Below, one piece after another: positions 37,209 through 49,000 of a stretch of DNA of 64,000 nt. This DNA is from Sanderia malayensis. Its lineage: Eukaryota > Cnidaria > Scyphozoa > Semaeostomeae > Pelagiidae. Position 1 is the first letter of the stretch. Every line of letters begins with the position of its first letter. A model generated the notes under the pieces. That model worked only from the letters and a program-made list of their open reading frames with translations, was not told the origin of the DNA and searched no databases. A program made the translations under genes and the position numbers. The DNA lies in assembly GCA_013076295.1 (NCBI GenBank), contig RQOL01000828.1:3841219-3905218 (forward strand). Reading direction: 5' to 3'.

Positions 37209-37844
37209 AATTGCCTCCAAGCTTGAAACAGCGATAAAATAATTAAGAAACCTCTATCTATTACGATTAAATGATTTATTTACGTGTACATCTTAAGATT
37301 CGATAATTCCCATGGCGGTTGTTCATTGTTGTCCTAAATCTGAATTTAACATTTTGTTTTTTCCTGTGAAAACCAAACAAATCTTTCTATTGGTCAATTT
37401 TGTTTGCAGTCTAACAGCCTCAGACCCCTGTTGTTGCAACAAATTTTTCATTTTCCACTTCTCACTTTTCATTTTTCATTTTGCACTTTTTGTTTTTCAT
37501 TATTATTCATTATCAATTATTGAAATTTTATTTTCATTTACATATTTTTTACTTTATTAGACTTCTCAGTTTTTTTCATTTCATTTTTCATTTCATTCAA
37601 AAATGTATTCGACGTTGAAAATCTTTAATACTTGATGTAGAAAACACAAAATCGGTGAGCATTTGGTCTTGCGCAGGACAAAATTCATTGCCTTGCGAAG
37701 GAGCGTGAAACAATTAGCCCATTGTTTTGTGCACAATAGAATTCATTCTTCACCGTTGTTCCCACTTTTGCTCACACACAAAGTGGAATCTCTTCTTGTC
37801 CATCTGCACTGCATAACCCTAGTTCAAAAATGCATTATTGCTAG
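37209..37844. promoter_or_regulatory. Bidirectional promoter between CCDC18 and WDR83
   Basis: The two start codons face away from each other 636 bases apart, so both transcription starts must lie here. The stretch around 37440-37620 is rich in cattttt/ttcattt runs. No TATA box or specific site can be assigned with confidence. Confidence 0.6.
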
Positions 37845-39222
37845 ATGGAAGCTGGCAAACATTTGTCAAATTTAAGAGAAGTTGCTCTACTTTCAGGCCA
37901 GCATGAAGGCCCAACCAGGGCTGTTCGTTTTAACAGCGATGGAAATTATTGCATGACTTGTGGCAGTGACAAAACTTTGAAGTTGTGGAACCCTCACACC
38001 AGTACTTTACTAAAAACATATATTGGCCACGGCTTGGAAGTACTAGATGCTATTTCATCAACATTGAGTGATAGATTGGCCTCATGTGGGGCAGATAAGG
38101 CTGTTATTCTTTGGGATGTTGCCACAGGAAAGGCTATCAGAAGGTTTAGAGGCCACTCTAGTGTAAGAATACATGTCTATGGATTTAAAGTCTATAAACA
38201 GTATATATATAGTATCCCTGTATTTAGATAGATATAACATTTGAATAAAACTTTGTATAACGTGTTTTATTCAACACTCATTGAAAAGGCTTGAAGCAAT
38301 TACCATTCCGGTATATGCACACACATATTATAAATAAATTTACTCTTTGTAGAAGATAAATTGTGTAAAGGCGAATAAAGATGATTTCACAGTCCTTGTG
38401 TCTGGATCTTACGATACAACAGTCAGATGCTGGGACACAAGGTCTAGAAGTCAAGATCCCATGCAAGTTTTAGACGAAGCCAGGGACAGTATTTCTTCAA
38501 TTCAAGTTTCTGAACATTCAATCCTAACAGGGTATGCAGCATCCTCTTCACAGATCTGAATTCAAATTTTTGCAGTCCTCTGTGCTGATGATTTACTGGG
38601 TGATTTTTGTATTTTTCAGCTCGGTGGATGGCTTTGCAAGAGAATATGATCTACGATTGGGAAAGATGACAGATGATTGTCTGGGTGAGCCAGTAACAAG
38701 TGTCTCATTCACTAATGATGGACAATGTATATTGGTATCATCCCTCGATCATACAATAAGATTAATGGACAGATCCAGTGGGGAGATGCTAAACAGGTTT
38801 GTTGAAGCACAAATCATCTCAACATAACCTATGTAGAGATGATCAGCAGGTCATGCTCATAGCACAACTAACTTGTAAATTGATAAAACCCTGATATAAC
38901 AATGTATTTTATGATGACTCCATTTCAGTTTGTAATGTGCTATCATATCACGATTTTCATTTCGTTTAGTTTCAAAGGACACCAGAATTCAACATACAAG
39001 ATTGACAGCTGCTTGTCAAACAATGACTGTTATGTTGTTAGTGGTTCAGAAGATGGCCGAATATGTTTTTGGGACTTAATTGAAGGAAACTTGGTGCATT
39101 CTCTAGAGCATGGCTCAAAAGAAGTTGTCTATTCTCTATCTGTGCACCCAGAGGGTGACTGCTTGCTTTCTGCTAGCAGCAATTCAGTCAAGCTGTGGAA
39201 AGTCGACGGTGACAATACTTGA
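37845..39222 (+). CDS. WDR83: WD40 repeat protein WDR83 (MORG1)
   Basis: A 308-aa seven-bladed WD40 propeller; WDR83 is a scaffold for ERK signalling and is found in spliceosomes (family knowledge). Four exons: 37845-38162, 38353-38531, 38620-38796 and 38970-39222, phases continuous. The sequence follows recalled WDR83 closely throughout: AVRFNSDGNYCMTCGSDKTL, GHGLEVLDA, GADKAVILWDVATGKAIRRF, SGSYDTTVRCWDTRS, VLDEARDSISSIQVS, LVSSLDHTIRLMD, SFKGHQNSTYKIDSCLS and FWDLIEG. Several blades end in the WD dipeptide, and length is close to the vertebrate 315 aa. The start at 37845 gives a short N-terminus like relatives. It diverges head-to-head from CCDC18. Confidence 0.95.
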
Positions 39223-39643
39223 AGACATCCCTGATGCTTTCGTTTTCCACAATATAGTCAAGTTCTAAGCAGTTAACTGTATGCTGCTCCAATGTGTGTT
39301 TCTATAGTTGTGGCATCGTGGAAGCAGATTGCATGTATTGGTCTCAACAGAGGATTTCAAGCAACATTCATCTTGCAAACTTCATCTTGCAAACTTGATC
39401 TTGCAAACTTCATATTCAAAACTGCAAGTATGACAAGTTGCAATAGACACAGTATATTAAAACATTTTTATAATTCTTTGATGATATTACAAACTCATTT
39501 TGTTTCAAAGAGTAAATCAAAATTAAAATCATCTGTAAAATCATACAAAATCACAACAAAAATTAAATCAACAAATGAAATGCATGAAGGAAAATTATAG
39601 AACTTTGTAAATAACTATGACACCCAGATCTGTGAATAAGAAT

Positions 39644-41097
39644 TTACTCTTGTTTGTTTTTACTATGCAAAGTTTTCAAATTAGAGTATTCCTCCTTGTG
39701 CTGTTCCATTATCAAGTTATACTCTTTTGCCATAACACTATGACACCTCTCTGTGAGTTCTGGTACATCATCTTTAGTCATTCCCTCTGTTTCAATCGGT
39801 GGCAATACCCTCGCTCTCATTGTTCCTGAATTTAAAAATTAAGTTAATCAATTGAAACAAATAGAAGGATCGAATTGAGAGAGCAAGCTGTCAATATCAT
39901 TGCAAATTTGTTAGTGAAAGTCTAATCTTACGCCATACCTCTTCCAAAAAACCTGTTCGAAATGTCCAGAAAATTTCTGCAGTTGCTAATAACAACAGGC
40001 ACAATAGGAATCTAAAATTCAACACCAAAACAGATATGATAATTGCATTCTAATATTTCTTACAGTATTAACTTAACACACTGTAGGTATGGTGTGAAGA
40101 GAAGAGAAGCCTACCTGAGCCTGGACAGCAAGATGAAAACCTCCTTTCTTAAAATCTGCTATGCCATCAACTTGTGTTCTTGTTCCCTCGGGAAATATCC
40201 ACACATTGGTCTGCAATGAAAAAATTGAGATTAACTAAAATTTCATTTCGGATAATTTAAATTAAAAGAATTATATAGCCAACTTAAATCAATAATAAAA
40301 ATGATAATTAGTACAAGCAATAGACTAAATTGAGCTATTTTGAATAAATAAATGAATCTTACTTTATCTTTCTTCATTTTGATGCCAATATTTTTCATGG
40401 CAGTGATTGTTTCTGAACCAGCTTTCCGATCAATGAACAAAGTGCCACACAGCCAAATAGCCGTACCAAAAATGGGGATTTTTAATAGCTCTTTCTTTGC
40501 AAGAGTTGCTGTTCGTCTTGGTGCTTCCTGAATTACAAATGACATAATAAGAAAAATGAGGAATCTGCTGTGAAATAAAATCACTTGGAATAGATCACTC
40601 TGGTGTACAATGATCCTTGTTATTTGTTCTCATATATGGTTCTACTGTTTGGTTTGCAAATTTAAGCACAAATAGCAATGTTCCCCAAAATTCAAAGGAT
40701 AATGCAAAAGTCAGACACCCACCTTTACAATCAGGAGCACATCCAGTGATGATTGATGGTTGCACATAAAAATAGCTGGTTTCTTCACATTATCTATAAT
40801 ATCCCTTCCTTCAGTTTCAATTTTTATACCAAACAGCCAGCAAATTCCTGACAGATGAAAGGCTATCCTACCAAGTATCATATTATCCGAGCTTCCCGGA
40901 CGAAACATAGCTGGAATAAGGAGCCATGCCGCAATACAGAGAGTGTAAATATGAAACAAACCATATTTGATGTAGTAATTCAAAGCGTGAAGACTTGGCC
41001 TGGCTAAAATCCATTGCAAAACTTTGAATAAAACAGCGAATGCCAGCAGATATACGACATACTTGAATAGCAAGGTATAGTTAAATACATACGGCAT
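39644..41097 (-). CDS. 1-acyl-sn-glycerol-3-phosphate acyltransferase
   Basis: Makes phosphatidic acid by acylating lysophosphatidic acid, in the endoplasmic reticulum membrane. Five exons: 40723-41097, 40363-40527, 40115-40210, 39939-40011 and 39644-39825; 296 aa, phases continuous. Two or three N-terminal hydrophobic segments (residues about 8-30 and 40-60) are followed by the four acyltransferase motifs in order: NHQSSLDV (the catalytic NHx4D), FIDRK after [19 protein letters not shown] (substrate phosphate binding), and [27 protein letters not shown] near the C-terminus is typical of AGPAT1/AGPAT2. An upstream in-frame ATG at 41142 exists, but a splice acceptor (tttgtttatag) lies between it and 41097, so 41097 is preferred. 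Which vertebrate paralogue it corresponds to cannot be decided here. Confidence 0.93.
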
Positions 41098-41673
41098 TAT
41101 GAAATGTGAAAAGGGTACACTTTTCTTTCCTTCTATAAACAAAAACAGAATACAAATATCACTTCATTTCTCAACTTCATCAGCCATTCAAGAAAAGATG
41201 TTCTGCACTGCAGCCTCGCCTCGGCTCGGAGCAAATTTTAAGATCGTGTTGACAGCAAACTACTCCTGCGCAACGGCACTCCGCATGCTGACCACCTTTC
41301 TCCCATACCCAACCCAACCTACAAGTGCTGCAGCCCTAGTTTCCATTGTGGCCCTTGGTTCGAGGTTGGCACTTTGCAAGATTCAAGTTCAAATTGACAT
41401 TCCGATATTGCAAAAAAAGAATACGTGGGCATTATAAGGTATTTCTACTTTACAGGACTTTACAGGTTTGCATGAAAAGTTGCTGGACGGGGGAGTAACT
41501 GGCAATAACAATATACACAATAGCATTGGACAATGCGAATCAAATTAAGCTTAAAGCTTAAAGTTAACAATAGAAAAATCCATAAAATGTTTATCGCACC
41601 ATGCAAGAATGTTCAAAACAAATGCAATATTGCACGTTTCATATAGCTTTGAAGGTGGGTGATAAAAGATGAG

Positions 41674-44321
41674 CTACTTCATGTAACCATCATGAATTGT
41701 ACAACTTCCAAGCATTGGGTTGCTGGCACAAAGAACATGCTTCACAATACTGTTAAAAAAACAAAATATTTGTTATCACGAAGCTGTCAAAATGGCTTCT
41801 TGAACTGTGCTATTTGCTAAAAATGATAAATGGATACCTACTCTGGGTCATCGTGGCAAGAATGTCTGATTCCTTTATTTGTTAAATCCTGTTGTAATTC
41901 TTTAATCGATGCCTCGCCACAACTTTCTCTGAAATTTATCAATTACAATTGATAATAATGATTATTACCATTACAAATGTGTTTTGAAGAGGAAAGTGTG
42001 AAATGGAATAACTCAGTCATCTAATCACGATAATGCATCTACAATGGGATGTTACGCATAAAATTCAAACATTAGCCCGTCCATATCCCAAGGCATGGTG
42101 TTGTATTGGTTTGGGCCTCTTGTATCTCCATGCCTCCACTTGAACACTCCTTTCCTCGCGAGAAATAATTCACAAATCTATTCTAATACAACTCGTAACT
42201 AAAAAAAGTATCACACAGCTTGTTTTGAAAGTAAAAAAATAGTGGCATACGTACAGCGGTCTCTCTCTGAGAGTATGCGCGACAAGAATTCTCACTTCAG
42301 TTACTTTGCTGCTATCAAGGTTCGGAATGACGTAGGGGCCAAAATAATACCTACAAAGAATCGATACAGCACGATACAGCATCATTTGCATTGAATGCCA
42401 AACAAAAGCTATCAAATGAATAAAGCTGTCCTGCACAAGACAACAGATGGAGGAGGATATTTTTAAAATACTTTTTTCTCACCTGTCTTTTAAGTAGGAT
42501 GGATAAATGTTTCCGTCGTTCAAATGCTTGCGTGTTCCATTCAGCAACACGTGCACAACACCTTCGACTTTTTGAGCAAACTAAATGCAAAGAACCATGC
42601 CATTAAGATAACAACATGTTGTGATCTGAAGTCAGTTCTCCCAAAAGATACCAGTTACAGTTCAACAGACAAAACCCCTTTTGAACTAGTCCCCACCTAA
42701 CAATCCAGCTTTGCAAACACGCCCCCAAAGGGAGGGGGTATTTGAGGATTGCGGTAAATCTGAATGGACACCCTTTTCAGCAAATTATTTTCTACAATTA
42801 TTGGCGTACAGCTGCCAGTTGAAGCCTGGCTTCAAAATGTTTGGGCACATAATCCAAATTGGTGCCTAAAGAGGTTTAATTTACCTTGAAATTGGCCATA
42901 GCCCAATAAGGTGCCTGAATGGAGCATTCATATGGGCAGCTATTGTAGTTAATGCCTGGCGGATCTTTGCTTCCACACCAAGACAAACCAGTAAACAAAT
43001 ATCTACATGAAATTGAACAAAACTGATTTAATAAACGGCCTTCTTTTTAACATCCACTCTGGTGATCAAAGCTGATTCAATAAATGTTTCTTCAAAGCAT
43101 TGACATTAAGAGAGCATTAAGTAACCTCTATACACGCTTTTATTTTCTAAGGAACTTACCTCATGCCCTAGTACTAAAAGTTCCTTAAATTTTCTATTGT
43201 TTTCTATTGTTAAAGGAAACAATGAAAAAAATCCATTGTAGTTTGCGAGAAATCCTAGCTCTAACTCCTTATAAGCTGGTTCCTTTTATAGAGAAGCGTG
43301 CATAGAAACGCGTATTCTATTATGAAAGTTCTATCAGAGGAAAGAGTGATTGACACCCACCCTGCTAGAGTATCCTCCAAGGTTGTAAATCTCCTGCTGT
43401 ATTTAAAGTCAGACATCTTTTGTGCCAACTCTCTGCATCCCGTCCAAAGCAGGGCCTGGAACAGACAAACGATGCTCTATTTAACTCTGGAAAGAACAAG
43501 CCAGTACTACCAATACAACAACAACAACTGTGTTCGATAGGTTCGATTCTATAGGCTCAAGTATACTTGAACCTATAGAATTATGTAATCTTGGAACTAC
43601 AACAGCTAGAATTACAATCTTCAAGAGGTTCATCAAAGCAATCCTGAAACCAACTTGCCTTGTCTCTCCTCACATCCTCCTCGATCTTCTCAAGAAAAGT
43701 GAGATAATTCTTTCTCGTAACCTCGCACGGCCCTTTATATGCAAACGTATCCTTGAAGTATTGCCACACTCTCAGGCAATCAATCTGCAACCTCTCTTTG
43801 ATGCCAAGCCTCGCTTGGTAATCCCAGCATCGTCCAATAACAATGTCCTTGAAATGGCTTGGCGTACCGTCCACAAGTTTTGAGGATACTATTGGTCGAG
43901 GCTCGTTGACGGGAAGCTTGGTTCTGCTCAGCTGTGCAAGATTCAAGAAGCTACTCAACTGGTTAGTTTGAGGCATTACTAAGCCTATGCTGCTTTGAGA
44001 TGCGTCTGAGCTCTTGCGACCTGTAGAGCGCACTAAATTTCTGTTGGCTGCAAGAAGACTTGCAAGTGTTCTACTGCCTGGTGGCATCGCAGCCGGGTTT
44101 ATTTTGCCGGCTGCAGAAAGAATCGTAACCTCGTTTCCACTTCTGCTTGGTAGAGAGACTGGGTTGTTGATGCTGTTTCGTTTCTGGCCATTTGTTGGAA
44201 GATTGATGACGTAAGGCTCTTGCTTCTCGAACCTTGGAAATGACGAATCCGAAGTGGCCTTTGGTACACTGAATAATTTACTTCTTTGATCATCTGGAAC
44301 ATCACTCAGGTCGTACAGCAT
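41674..44321 (-). CDS. CD38/ADP-ribosyl cyclase homologue with altered active site
   Basis: ADP-ribosyl cyclases turn NAD into cyclic ADP-ribose, a calcium messenger. Seven exons: 43659-44321, 43361-43455, 42885-43002, 42483-42580, 42255-42350, 41842-41928 and 41674-41749; 410 aa, phases continuous; the first intron has a GC donor (GCAAGT). The cyclase domain spans about residues 151-410: GTPSHFKDIVIGRCWDY, DCLRVWQYFKDTF, ALLWTGCREL, FTTLEDTLAGYL, LSWCGS, INYNSCPYEC, VVHVLLNGTRK, PNLDSSKV, IKELQQDL and a C-terminal Cys pair. Against human CD38, W125, E146 and W189 appear kept. The catalytic E226 aligns with Val (FGPYVIPNL against FGSVEVHNL) and D155 aligns with Thr, so activity is doubtful. 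Residues 1-150 are a polar, Ser/Asn-rich extension with no visible signal peptide or membrane anchor. Upstream coding exons could exist: an acceptor ctccag lies about 30 bases before the ATG. Confidence 0.85.
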
Positions 44322-46054
44322 CGAATTGTCAAAATAACAAAGGAAAGCTGGAGAAGCAAGATTTGCAGATTACATAATGTCAAAGAAACATAACACTCAT
44401 TATAAGGGATACACAGTAGTCCCCGCATAAAAGATATCAAACTTATTTGGTACAACTCATTGTTCGTAAACAAAGGACCATTGTCCTTGATAGTGTTTGT
44501 AAGCAAAAGACCATTGTCTTTCTATTGTTTTTAAACGGATGACCATTGGTGTTTTTCATTGTTCTCTGCAAACAGACGGAATCGAATTTGTCCATACCGT
44601 AAGTCCTCGAATAAGCCCCGACCTCCAAATAAGCCCCCATCCTGATAACCATTTGCAAGGATATTGAGCCCAAGTTTCCAGACATTGAAGTTGTTTAGCG
44701 AATGTATTGCAAATAACAGCAAGTTTAAACCAGTAACTTCATTGATTGGCTGCATCGTATTTGCAAATTTCTTGCTTCTAAACAAGCATTTGCACAGATA
44801 ATACCATTTAAGTCCTTATGATTGATGCTAGCAACAAGCAATGTAAACATGGTGTTAACAATATGGTACTTACCTGGAATGACAACTAAAACAACAAGGC
44901 ATCTTGACAGCATCGGTAGGCTCAGTAATTACATCACGTGTACACCTAGAAATTGTATTTATATGTTCACGAAAGTGCTCTACGAAGCCACGCAATGTAG
45001 TTTAATCACGAAGGAGGCTTTGAGCAAATCTGGTCAGTCTTGGAGACATTGTATAGGTAAATATATGACCAACTGTTTAGATATGCAACTGATTTGAACA
45101 GAACTCTTGAAACTGATAAAATATCAGAAATAGCAATATCAGCTCAAACATAAGCCTATAATTTATTCTGCACAAGTTGATGCTCACGGTTCATTTTGGT
45201 GGCATAATAAATTTTAATCGCATGTGATCTTTTTCTCTACAAAACCAGACAGGGTTTAATTGGGCGTAAATAAAGATGCAAGCAACTTAAAGAGACATAA
45301 ATAGATCATGTATAAGTCAAACTTACCGAGGCATTAATCGTGAAGGAAAACGTTGCTCACCTTTATTGTTATTCGCTTCGTTTACGGCTGGGATTGAGCA
45401 AAATCCTGGTAATAACAAACAGAAATTCTCCGAGTTAGACGCAGTTATCTAGGCAAGAGATTATGAGTAGTCACTGAAGCGTAAAGTATACCTGTTCGAT
45501 GCCAAGGAGAACGAAGCGAACACCTGACGCGGGACTAACACTGCAATGCCTAAATAAACGCCGCCCATTCTCAGTACGAAATTTAATATACGCCCTCCTT
45601 TCTCTTTGCCGCCCTGTCTAATGAACAATGCTGGTGAAATAAACGCCTTGTTTAACGAAGAAAGCTGATGTTTAAAGGCCCTGTGTAATAAACAATTTAA
45701 CGAAATGAAAAATGAATGATTGAACAAAGTTAATGAAATGAATGTAACTGAGGCTGTTTTTATGCGTGTGCATGCATTTGTATTATTGGTGCAATATTTA
45801 ATTTATTATTCGTGTTTATTAATAAAATATCTACACGATACGTTGCACGGATAGCCAATGTTTGTATTTCAATCTGCGTGTGCGTGCGTGTCTGGGTGCT
45901 ATTTATGATCGTGGCTTTGGGTGACAATACACATCAGTATCGTGTAGCGTGTGTTTTAATCCATTTCAATGAACATAACAACTTTTTTCGTGGCCACTGA
46001 AAGGACTACTGAACTAATTGCTTCTATCAGTATCTTGTGAGTTCCATCTTTTCA
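44322..46054. other. Intergenic with dispersed 'cgaataagccccc' and 'gcgtttatt' repeat pieces
   Basis: This holds the 5' flank of the cyclase homologue and the 3' flank of the zinc-finger gene. At 44600-44650 it has taccgtaagtcctcgaataa followed by gccccgacctcc. At 45540-45690 are several gcgtttattt/ggcgttt motifs. Similar pieces occur near 34840-34930, 36055-36140 and 49255-49345, suggesting a degenerate dispersed repeat family. No gene recognised. Confidence 0.45.
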
Positions 46055-49000
46055 TTATTCATTGCTTGCTGCATCAGCGACCAACGAATTTTTCTCATTA
46101 TCCCGCACAAGTACAGGGAGGTATGCGTAGGAATACCCCGACGGAGGCGGCTTACGCAGAGCATGCGGAGCCACAAAGGGAAAACTCTCCACACTCATAC
46201 CCTGGTAATTTGCTGAACGGGATTTCAAAAAACTCGACGCATCAATAACTGGTATACCCAAGGTTGTTCTGTTGTTATCTTCAGTCCGTAATTTCCACCT
46301 GTCTTCTACGACTTTCGACAGCTCTTTAGCTCCATCTGGAACTGGTTTTAATGTTCTATCCAATCCACGCTTGCTATTGCTGCTTTCATCATCAGTAAGA
46401 CCTTCAGTTATAGAAGAAATAATTTCAAAACTAGGATTAGTCAACGGCAGCGTATTGTCCTGTTTGGAAAACGAATCTCGATTATCATCTCGAATAACAT
46501 GGAGCTCTGTTGATTCTGCCTCGTCTTCGCCATTCTGCACATCATTTACTACATCATGAAGCCTCGTATTGCCAAGAATTTCGATATGATCAGATAATTC
46601 AGTTGTACAAGGCTGAGTTTGAGAATTTCTGTCTTCAAGCTTGGTATCCTGACTGCTTTTTAATAATAAATCAACCGTCGAATATCCGTCTGACTTCAAT
46701 GGCGAATCTCCCTCTGGCAACAAATCCCCACCCGACTTTAATGAATCTTCACCTGACTTTAACGAGTTTTCATCTGCCTTTAATGAGTTTCCATCTGGCT
46801 TTAATGAATCTCCATCTGGTTCTAATGAATATCCGTCTGACTTCAATGGTGAATGTCCGTCTTGCTTCACATTGGATCTTACAGCCTTATTGCTCTTCTT
46901 TTGACCTAATAGCTGTGCATTGCCTGTCTCATTCTTGTATTTATCTCCACTTCGCCCCGCACAAATAGACAGCTCTTTGCTTTTATTTACCGAGAAATGT
47001 TTTTCAACAACTACAGTTGTTCTTTCATTCGCTACATCATCACCACTTTGCTCCTGCAAATGTGCATGCACTTTATTAACATGCCTTCTCAATGCGGATG
47101 GATAAACAAATGACGTCACACAAAACTGGCATTTACTTCTCGTCGCTCTATTGCCATGTCCACTGGCATAAACATCACCTATCAACACTGTTCTATACTC
47201 TTTATGACGCAGCCTCATGTGGTTGTCCAGCCTCTTCAAACCGCTAAATTGACGAGAGCATAATGTGCAAGGCACCAGAGACTTCTTGCCGTCAATGCGT
47301 TGTATCTCCATAGTGCGACTCTCCACACTTTTTCCTTCATCGATCTTCCTTTCTATATGATCACTTACTGTCTCCGTTGCATGCTTTTCTTTGGCATCTT
47401 TATCTGTCTCTGATGCATGCTTTTCTATAGCATCTTTATCTGTCTCTGTTGCATGCTTTTCTATAGCATTACTATCTGTCTCTGTTGCATGCTTTTCTAC
47501 AGCTTCTGTGCCATTACTCAGAACACCGGCAACCTCTTTCTTCGGATCATTACTTCCATTGTTTTCACCAAGCGTGGTCACGTCTTCTGTGGACGAAACT
47601 AAACCCTCATCGATCGCCATTTTGTCTCCAAGCGACACAAGCTGCTCTTGAAAATTCAGATCCCTAATTTCATTGCAATGCACCTGGCAAACTTTCTCTT
47701 TTGCATCCGACAGATTCCTCGCACAATCCAGATCATTAGATTCAATATCGTTTTGATAATCCACCCGGTGCTCCTTTTCTAGATGTGATTGGAGTGTGGC
47801 ACGCATGAAAAACCTCTCTCCGCAATACTCGCAGATATTGTTCTTAGTCCGTTTAGTTTTCGGGTTACCAATCCGTTTAATCTCGGATTCATTCGCTTGA
47901 TCCGGATGCGTTATCAAGATGTGATTGCTTAATCGCTGCGGTGATCTAAAACATCGATTGCAGTACTGACATTTCACTGAATCCAAAACAAAATTGCAAT
48001 TCTGTGGTAAATCTTGAATCTGCTCTTCCGTGAGCTCTTCACCGGGGTGATTCGAGCTAAAATGCTTCTTTAATCCGATTATGGTTTTGCACTTCTTTTC
48101 ACATACAGGACAAGGTAGATTACCTGCAATAAGAAAACGATACATAATTGACTCAACAAGGATTAACGTTAGCTTTAGCAGGCAAGAACCTCGCATGAGA
48201 ATATCCTAATTCCTTGAATGTACTTTATATGTGCTAACCCAGACCTTTGTTAACCCTAAACCTAACCATTGTCAATAGAAGGGACTATGGTTAGGTTTAT
48301 GACTATGACCTAACCTAAACAATATACAGTCAGCTCTGTCTAAATCGAACACCCTGGGGAAGGGTGAAAATATTCGAGTTATAGAGGTTTGTTTTATAAG
48401 AGTTGGTTCATTGGTGATCCTTTGAAGGGACAGAAAATTTCGTTCGAATTAGATAGAGTTCGAATTACACGAGTTCGAACCATGCAGATTTGACTGTACC
48501 TTAAGATATTCTTACACGAAGTCTCAGCCCTTTAGTTTAACGCATGTGCATATGCAAACACGTGAATAACAACACGCATTTACCAACCTTGTTGTCTTAT
48601 TTCTTTCGATTTCAAGTGATTCTCAGCCTTTTCCCGATCTGGTTTCATCGACTTGGTCAGCGTCTCGATGTGCTCCTCCGTCGGGCACTGATCCAAATGG
48701 TGAAGCCTCAAATGTCGTCGAATGCCTCTGCCAAGTATGACGGCTTTGTCGCAAAACGGACACAACACAATCCGATCCGCCTTGCTTTGGTGAGTGGACA
48801 TGTGGTAGTGCAAGTTACCCGATTCGCGAAATGTTTTCGGACACATGTGGCATTTATATGGACGCTCGTTTGTGTGTAGTATTGAATGTCGCTTGAGAAT
48901 GTGGCCCTGGCGAAAAGCTTTGCCGCAAACCTCGCATCTAGATGAAATGGAATAAATTGAGTTCAAGCAAAGCGTAGAGTTGAAGCCGAGAAATGGCTTT

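Noticed and set aside
48241..48330. Telomere insertion next to the MITE (ctaaccctaaacctaacc)
   Set aside because: Only two or three imperfect units; a short inverted pair (aaacctaacca/tggttaggttt) explains it better than a telomeric insertion.
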